Source: Chryseobacterium gleum (lineage in GTDB: Bacteria > Bacteroidota > Bacteroidia > Flavobacteriales_D > Crocinitomicaceae). From it: 45,897 bases of DNA. The position numbers and the translations under genes were made by a program. Of this stretch, positions 41,973-45,897 are shown piece by piece. The notes under the pieces were generated by a model, which was given only the letters and a program-made list of their open reading frames with translations, was not told the DNA's origin and ran no database searches. Each line of letters begins with the position of its first letter. Within the stretch, counting starts at the first letter, position 1. The stretch is from contig CAMDFX010000018.1 in assembly GCA_945897805.1 (NCBI GenBank), forward strand, positions 1-45,897, written 5' to 3'.

Positions 41973-42620
41973 CTACTTAGCAATCTTCCGCGCCAACATC
42001 AATCCATCACGAATTGGGAGTAAGATATTCTCAACTCTTGGATCGTCGTTGATTTTTCGGTTGTAATCCATCAAAATTTGGGTGTCTTTATCGGCTTTTT
42101 CGTAAGCTTCGATCACTTTTCCAGACCATAAAACATTGTCCGCTAGAATGTAGCCCCCAATTTTTACTTTATCGAAAACCAAATCGTAGTAATTACAATA
42201 ATTTTCTTTGTCAGCATCGATGAAAACCAAATCAAACTCTTCGTTCAAATCTGGAATCAATTTCATGGCATCTCCAATCACATAATTTATTTGATTTTCT
42301 GCACCTGCTTTATGGATAAATTCACGCACAAAATCTTCCAATTCTTCATTTATATCGATGGTCGTAATTTTTCCATTTTCAGCCAAACCTTCCCGAAAAC
42401 ACAACGCCGAATATCCTGTGTAAGTACCTATTTCCAGGATATTTTGGGGCTGAATCATGTGCGCAATCATACTCAACAATCTTCCTTGAAATTGTCCACT
42501 CAACATACGTGAATTCAATGCACGAATGTGTGTTTGACGATTTAATTCGTACAATAATTCCGATTCATTATCAGTGTGGTTGCAAACGTATTCGTCTAAT
42601 TTGGGATCGATAAATTCCAT
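41973..42620 (-). CDS. Class I SAM-dependent O-methyltransferase (catechol/caffeoyl-CoA OMT family)
   Basis: The 215-residue protein has the family layout: an N-terminal helical part with SRMLSGQFQGRLLSM, SAM motif ILEIGTYTGYSALCFREG (about 61-78), acidic ITTIDINEE, metal-site motif LVFIDADKENYCNYYD and ILADNVLWSGKV. Such enzymes methylate hydroxyl groups of phenolic or related small molecules with a divalent cation; the substrate here is unknown. The gene is divergent from the SpoU gene across a 97-bp spacer. A TATTTTTG box lies at 42636-42643 on its strand. Confidence 0.93.
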   Translation of the reverse strand: MEFIDPKLDEYVCNHTDNESELLYELNRQTHIRALNSRMLSGQFQGRLLSMIAHMIQPQNILEIGTYTGYSALCFREGLAENGKITTIDINEELEDFVREFIHKAGAENQINYVIGDAMKLIPDLNEEFDLVFIDADKENYCNYYDLVFDKVKIGGYILADNVLWSGKVIEAYEKADKDTQILMDYNRKINDDPRVENILLPIRDGLMLARKIAK

Positions 42621-42705
42621 GGGATGTTTTTTTTACAAAAATATTTTAAAAAACTCAGATAAATTGAAAATATAAAAATCAAATCTTCAATCGGTAAAAA
42701 GAGTT

Positions 42706-42713
42706 TAACTTTG
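42706..42713 (+). promoter_or_regulatory. Candidate -7 box TAACTTTG of the SpoU methyltransferase gene
   Basis: The octamer lies four bases before the ATG (TAACTTTGTATTATG), the same short spacing as for recF. No -33 TTG is found at normal distance. If functional, the mRNA would be leaderless or nearly so. Confidence 0.4.
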
Positions 42714-42717
42714 TATT

Positions 42718-43197
42718 ATGAAAACCAAAAACATTCAAGGTTATTGCGCCATTGGGATTTATAAGCACAAGACGGAACACAACATTGGAACTTTGTGGCG
42801 TTCAGCGTTTGTACTTGGAGCAAGTTATATTTTTACGGTAGGAAAAAAGTACAAAAAGCAAACTTCTGATGTGGTGAGAGCTTGGTCTAGGATCCCTTTG
42901 TTTCACTACGATAAATTTGAAGATTTATTGAATAATATTCCTTACGATTGCAGATTGGTTGGCATTGAAATTGATGAAACTGCCATTCCTTTGGGAGAGT
43001 TTGAACATCCGAAAAGAGCAATTTATTTGTTAGGTTCAGAGGATTTTGGTTTACCTGAAGATGTGAAATCGAGGTGTCATTATTTGGTGAGATTACCCGG
43101 AAATTCTTCGCTGAATGTTGCCGTTACGGGAAGTATTGTTTTAAATGATAGAGCGACGAAAATTCCTACTGAATTGCCTCCGCATCACAATTTATAA
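42718..43197 (+). CDS. SpoU/TrmH-family RNA 2'-O-methyltransferase
   Basis: The 159-residue protein consists of the SPOUT core only, without a separate substrate-binding domain, like the size of TrmL. SPOUT motifs are visible: motif 1 with HNIGTLWRSAFVLGA (N and R of the catalytic region), motif 2 IYLLGSEDFGLPEDV and motif 3 LPGNSSLNVAVTGSIVLND, which form the SAM-binding knot. It probably 2'-O-methylates a ribose in tRNA or rRNA; the exact target cannot be read. It is the only + strand gene in this part and converges on the M14 gene with a 20-bp gap. Confidence 0.9.
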   Translation: MKTKNIQGYCAIGIYKHKTEHNIGTLWRSAFVLGASYIFTVGKKYKKQTSDVVRAWSRIPLFHYDKFEDLLNNIPYDCRLVGIEIDETAIPLGEFEHPKRAIYLLGSEDFGLPEDVKSRCHYLVRLPGNSSLNVAVTGSIVLNDRATKIPTELPPHHNL

Positions 43198-43217
43198 TAA
43201 GAAATAGACGATTTCAA

Positions 43218-44216
43218 TTAAACATACAACTCCTGGTAATCTGGCACAATAGGATTTTCAATAGCTTGGCCAATATGAAAAAGTGCGTCTCCTTTGTTTA
43301 CAACGGGCGTTTCATTGACACAAAACACAAAACCATCGATAGAAGATTTCACTTTTCGTTCAATTTTCCCAAAAGGATCGGTGATGATTCCCAAAACTGC
43401 ACCAACAGCAACTTGTGCACCATTTTCAACCATCAGGCAGAACATTCCCGAGTGGGAAGCTCGAATCCATTTTGAGTTTTTGATAAAAATTGGTTCGCGA
43501 CTGGAGCTATTATCTATTTTAAAATGACGCATTTGCAAATGTTCAAGCATGCGTTTGATTCCATCCAAACCTTCATTTACGACTGATTCTTCAATGGAAT
43601 TTGTTTTTCCTCCTTCGAAAAGTAAAATTTTCTTATTACGCTTATTCATAGATTCACGAATCGACTTCGAAATGTAACGCGAATGAATAATAAATGGAGG
43701 ATTAAAAACCTGCGCCAAAGCTAAACTTTCTTCATCTGAGAAAACACATCGGACTTGCGAAAAATTATTTCTCTGTGCTGAACCTGTATGAAAATCAATT
43801 ACATAATCAACAAAAGGTGCGATTTCTTTCATGAAATGATAAGCAAACTGACTGGCTAATGAACCAGAATTTGAGCCCGGAAAACTTCGATTTAAATCTC
43901 GCCCATCTGGTAATTCCCTTGAAACGTTTAGAAAACCGAAAATATTGAACACGGGAATACAAATCACCGTTCCCGCATTGGGTTTATTCCAACCTTTTCG
44001 GATCACGCGTCGGATAATTTCCATTCCGTTGATTTCATCGCCATGCATGCCGGCCATGAGCAGTAAAGTTGGACCGTCGTTTTTGGCACGGTGAACAATC
44101 ACGGGAACTTGAATGGGTGTACTTGTATGCAATTTTGCCACATCTAAATTCAACTCGGCCCCTTTGCCGGGAAGAATTTCGTGACCTAAAATGACCAGTT
44201 TTTTATGTTTTTCCAT
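43218..44216 (-). CDS. Succinylglutamate desuccinylase/aspartoacylase-family (M14) zinc amidohydrolase
   Basis: The 332-residue protein has the M14 zinc ligands H58 and E61 in MAGMHGDEING, H143 in DFHTGSAQRNNF, substrate-binding GRDLNRSFPG, and a candidate catalytic glutamate at E201 (LLFEGGK). The C-terminal ~90 residues are a biotinyl/barrel-like beta domain (GAVLGIITDPFGKIERKVKS). Family members remove acyl or amino-acid groups from amide bonds. It lies 24 bp behind the RimK-like ligase gene and a RimB-like gene, so it probably acts on the ligase product; that link is inferred from context. Confidence 0.9.
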   Translation of the reverse strand: MEKHKKLVILGHEILPGKGAELNLDVAKLHTSTPIQVPVIVHRAKNDGPTLLLMAGMHGDEINGMEIIRRVIRKGWNKPNAGTVICIPVFNIFGFLNVSRELPDGRDLNRSFPGSNSGSLASQFAYHFMKEIAPFVDYVIDFHTGSAQRNNFSQVRCVFSDEESLALAQVFNPPFIIHSRYISKSIRESMNKRNKKILLFEGGKTNSIEESVVNEGLDGIKRMLEHLQMRHFKIDNSSSREPIFIKNSKWIRASHSGMFCLMVENGAQVAVGAVLGIITDPFGKIERKVKSSIDGFVFCVNETPVVNKGDALFHIGQAIENPIVPDYQELYV

Positions 44217-44240
44217 GAGTCAAATCAATAAAGATTAGAA

Positions 44241-45122
44241 CTACTTTTTTCTAACGTTTTTCTCAATGTATTGAATTATTTTCCCGGCAATATTCTTTTG
44301 GGTTGTGCGCTCAATCCCCTCCAAACCGGGCGAAGAATTCACTTCCAATACCAATGGTCCTCTTTCAGATTGAAGCATATCAACACCAGCAATTCCGAGT
44401 CCAACAGCACTTGCTGCGCGAATTGCCACAACTTTTTCTTCCGCTGTCAATTCAATGATTCTAGAGGAACCGCCGCGGTGTAAATTTGAACGAAATTCGC
44501 CTTCTTTTCCTTGTCGTTTCATCGCACCAACGACTTCACCATCAACAATAAATGCACGAATGTCTGCACCCTTAGCTTCGCGAATAAACTCTTGCACTAT
44601 TACCCTCGCTTTTAATCCGTTGAATGCTTCCAAAACTGATTGAGCTGCATTTTGATTTTCAGCCAAAACGACTCCTAAACCTTGTGTTCCTTCCAGTAAT
44701 TTTAAGACAACAGGAGCACCTCCTGCTGATTCAACAACATGTTCAACATTTCTTGAATAGTTCGTAAAAACAGTTTTTGGCAACCCAATCCCCTCCTTGG
44801 AAAGGACTTGCAAACAACGTAATTTATCTCTTGAATGCACAATTCCACGGGAACCTACAGCAGTAAAAACGTTCATCATTTCGAATTGACGCACGACTGC
44901 TGTTCCGTAAAATGTAACAGAAGCCCCAATTCTTGGAATTACAGCATCAAAACCTTCCAAATAATTATCTTGATAAAATAATGAAGGACCTTTTTGTTCA
45001 ATTTCAATATTACATCTCAAATGATCAATCACGTGTGCTTCATGTCCGGCAGCTTCGGCAGCTTCAACCAATCTCCGAGTTGAATACAAATTTGAATTTC
45101 GAGATAAAATGGCAATTTTCAT
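44241..45122 (-). CDS. rimK: RimK-like ATP-grasp amino-acid ligase
   Basis: The 293-residue protein matches RimK throughout: [18 protein letters not shown] at the start, [23 protein letters not shown]-binding [27 protein letters not shown] and metal-binding [15 protein letters not shown]. Escherichia coli RimK adds glutamates to the C-terminus of ribosomal protein S6 and makes poly-alpha-glutamate. The substrate here is unknown, since related ligases act on other targets. Its ATG directly follows the stop of the RimB-like gene (no intervening base), so translation is coupled. Confidence 0.92.
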   Translation of the reverse strand: MKIAILSRNSNLYSTRRLVEAAEAAGHEAHVIDHLRCNIEIEQKGPSLFYQDNYLEGFDAVIPRIGASVTFYGTAVVRQFEMMNVFTAVGSRGIVHSRDKLRCLQVLSKEGIGLPKTVFTNYSRNVEHVVESAGGAPVVLKLLEGTQGLGVVLAENQNAAQSVLEAFNGLKARVIVQEFIREAKGADIRAFIVDGEVVGAMKRQGKEGEFRSNLHRGGSSRIIELTAEEKVVAIRAASAVGLGIAGVDMLQSERGPLVLEVNSSPGLEGIERTTQKNIAGKIIQYIEKNVRKK

Positions 45123-45590
45123 TTATATTGTGTCTTTAATTTTTCTTATTTTTTGTTGTTTTTTTCTAAATGATAGGTTTGTAAAACATGTATCAATTAC
45201 AAAATTGGTATTCAATAATTTTCTTCCAAGAAGTATTGGATTTCTTAAACCATTTCTTTTTGTCAAAGAAAAATCGGTAATAATTTCTTTATCGAAAAGA
45301 ACAATCCCTAATTCAACAAAATATCTTTCCTGCTGATAACCTGTTGAACTCCGCACTTTCTTTGTTCTAAATTTTTCAAACTTTACTTTTTCGCTTGTAT
45401 ATTTTGGATGTTCTTTATCTAGAAAAACCACTTCTAAAACAAACTTTCCATTTACTTCAATTTCTTCAATTGACTCACAATGAATCGAGCAAGAATAAGC
45501 ACCACTATCAATTTTTACTGCAACATTGTGCAAATGTAAACTCGGTAAATCTGCCTTGTCTTTTCTTCCTATAATGATTCTATCTTTCAC
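45123..45590 (-). CDS. RimB-like retropepsin-fold protein (ATP-dependent zinc protease family)
   Basis: The 155-residue protein has the family N-terminus IIIGRKDKADLPSLHLHNV and the retropepsin-like AVKIDSGAYSCSIHCESI with D28-S-G, then a basic C-terminal part ending near ILLGRKLLNTNFVIDT. Family members (RimB, RloA-type proteins) commonly sit next to RimK-like ligases. The start is GTG at 45590; there is an in-frame stop three codons upstream and no ATG near. It is the first gene of the RimB-RimK-M14 operon. Protease activity is inferred from fold only, and the family name 'zinc protease' is itself uncertain. Confidence 0.85.
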   Translation of the reverse strand: MKDRIIIGRKDKADLPSLHLHNVAVKIDSGAYSCSIHCESIEEIEVNGKFVLEVVFLDKEHPKYTSEKVKFEKFRTKKVRSSTGYQQERYFVELGIVLFDKEIITDFSLTKRNGLRNPILLGRKLLNTNFVIDTCFTNLSFRKKQQKIRKIKDTI

Positions 45591-45622
45591 AAATTATTTT
45601 TTGGATTTTGGATAATTTCAAA

Positions 45623-45645
45623 AAGCTAAATTAAGCTAAATTAAG
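45623..45645. repeat. Tandem 10-bp repeat AAGCTAAATT upstream of the RimB-like gene
   Basis: AAGCTAAATT occurs twice in direct succession (45623-45632, 45633-45642) followed by AAG. It lies about 33 bases before the GTG start on the opposite strand, so it could be in the promoter region. One helical-turn spacing would suit an operator, but this is weak evidence. Confidence 0.3.
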
Positions 45646-45705
45646 ATTGATAATATTAATTCTAACTTTTTAATTAAATCGATTTCGTTAATAACTCTTA
45701 AATAC

Positions 45706-45735
45706 AAAAAAAGCCGATACATTTCTGCATCGGCT
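45706..45735 (-). terminator. Intrinsic terminator of the right-edge T9SS cargo gene
   Basis: On the - strand AGCCGAT (45735-45729) pairs with ATCGGCT (45718-45712) and is followed by a run of seven T residues. It lies 37 bases after the stop codon of the partial gene at 45772. Confidence 0.85.
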
Positions 45736-45771
45736 CGATTTATTTTGCAATTAAATTGTATTTAAATTATT

Positions 45772-45897
45772 CTATCTCAACACATTCACATGTCCTTCGA
45801 TTTTCTTTCTTTCACTGGTTTGTGTAACTTTAAATTCGATAGTCCAAACATACGTTCCATCCATCACGATTCCGCCGGCATCGCCATACGTTCCATC
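45772..45897 (-). CDS. C-terminal end of a type B (CHU_C) T9SS-sorted protein; N-terminal part outside window
   Basis: Translating the - strand from the right edge gives 41 residues ending GHVNVLR and TAG (45774-45772). The sequence has the typical last strand pattern of the gliding-motility-associated C-terminal domain (VMDGTYVWTIEFKV ... KKIEGHVNVLR), that is a G-x-Y-x-W-x-I/V strand and a final GHV-x-(L/V)-R. This marks a further T9SS-exported surface protein whose body lies to the right of the window. It is followed by an intrinsic terminator. Confidence 0.82.
   Translation of the reverse strand, partial: DGTYGDAGGIVMDGTYVWTIEFKVTQTSERKKIEGHVNVLR

Overview
The window is AT-rich and reads as a chromosomal segment of a Bacteroidota bacterium, most likely of the order Flavobacteriales. 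Four kinds of evidence support this: secreted giants ending in type A or type B type IX secretion system (T9SS) sorting domains, several TAnnTTTG -7 promoter boxes, weak or absent Shine-Dalgarno sequences, and a flavobacterial-looking housekeeping block (DUF1599, DoxX/BT_3928-type, tpiA, prmA, clpS, recF-DUF721, folP). Family-level placement (for example Crocinitomicaceae) is only a guess.

Left arm, 1-20150, + strand. Three very large repeat-rich secreted proteins lie here: the 3' end of a GEVED/FN3-like protein with a type A tail, a 2016-aa protein with ten Big2-like Ig units and a type A tail, and an 1831-aa protein with nine 255-bp repeats, SprB-like units and a type B tail. Between them sits a duplicated pair made of a membrane-anchored TPR/LuxR-type regulator followed by a secreted protein. 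The copies have decayed reciprocally. In the upstream copy the regulator is a pseudogene and the secreted protein is intact; in the downstream copy the regulator is intact and the secreted protein is a 98-codon stub.

Boundary, 20150-20900. After a strong terminator comes a small graveyard: two GGTGCC...GGCACC-type palindromes, a CCACGGAT repeat, and a decayed C-terminus of what looks like a serine recombinase running into the 3' end of tRNA-Arg(ACG). The tRNA has its own promoter and terminator and shows an unusual A19-U56 elbow pair.

Middle, 20900-39060, mostly - strand. Here are clpS, a 1995-aa TPR/PD40/regulatory-like protein with a long helical stalk and SPOR-like C-terminal domains, plsY, and a 1537-aa secreted protein of unknown function. 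A tightly coupled run DUF1599 > DoxX-thioredoxin > tpiA > prmA follows, with folP divergent from it, and then recF overlapping a DUF721/DciA-like gene.

Right arm, 39060-45897. A 790-bp gene-free stretch is packed with dispersed and tandem repeats. It is followed by a small hypothetical protein, a lipoprotein, threonine aldolase, an O-methyltransferase, a SpoU-type RNA methyltransferase (+ strand), and a RimB-like / RimK-like / M14 deacylase operon whose products look like an amino-acid ligation and removal module. The right edge cuts through the C-terminus of another type B T9SS cargo protein.
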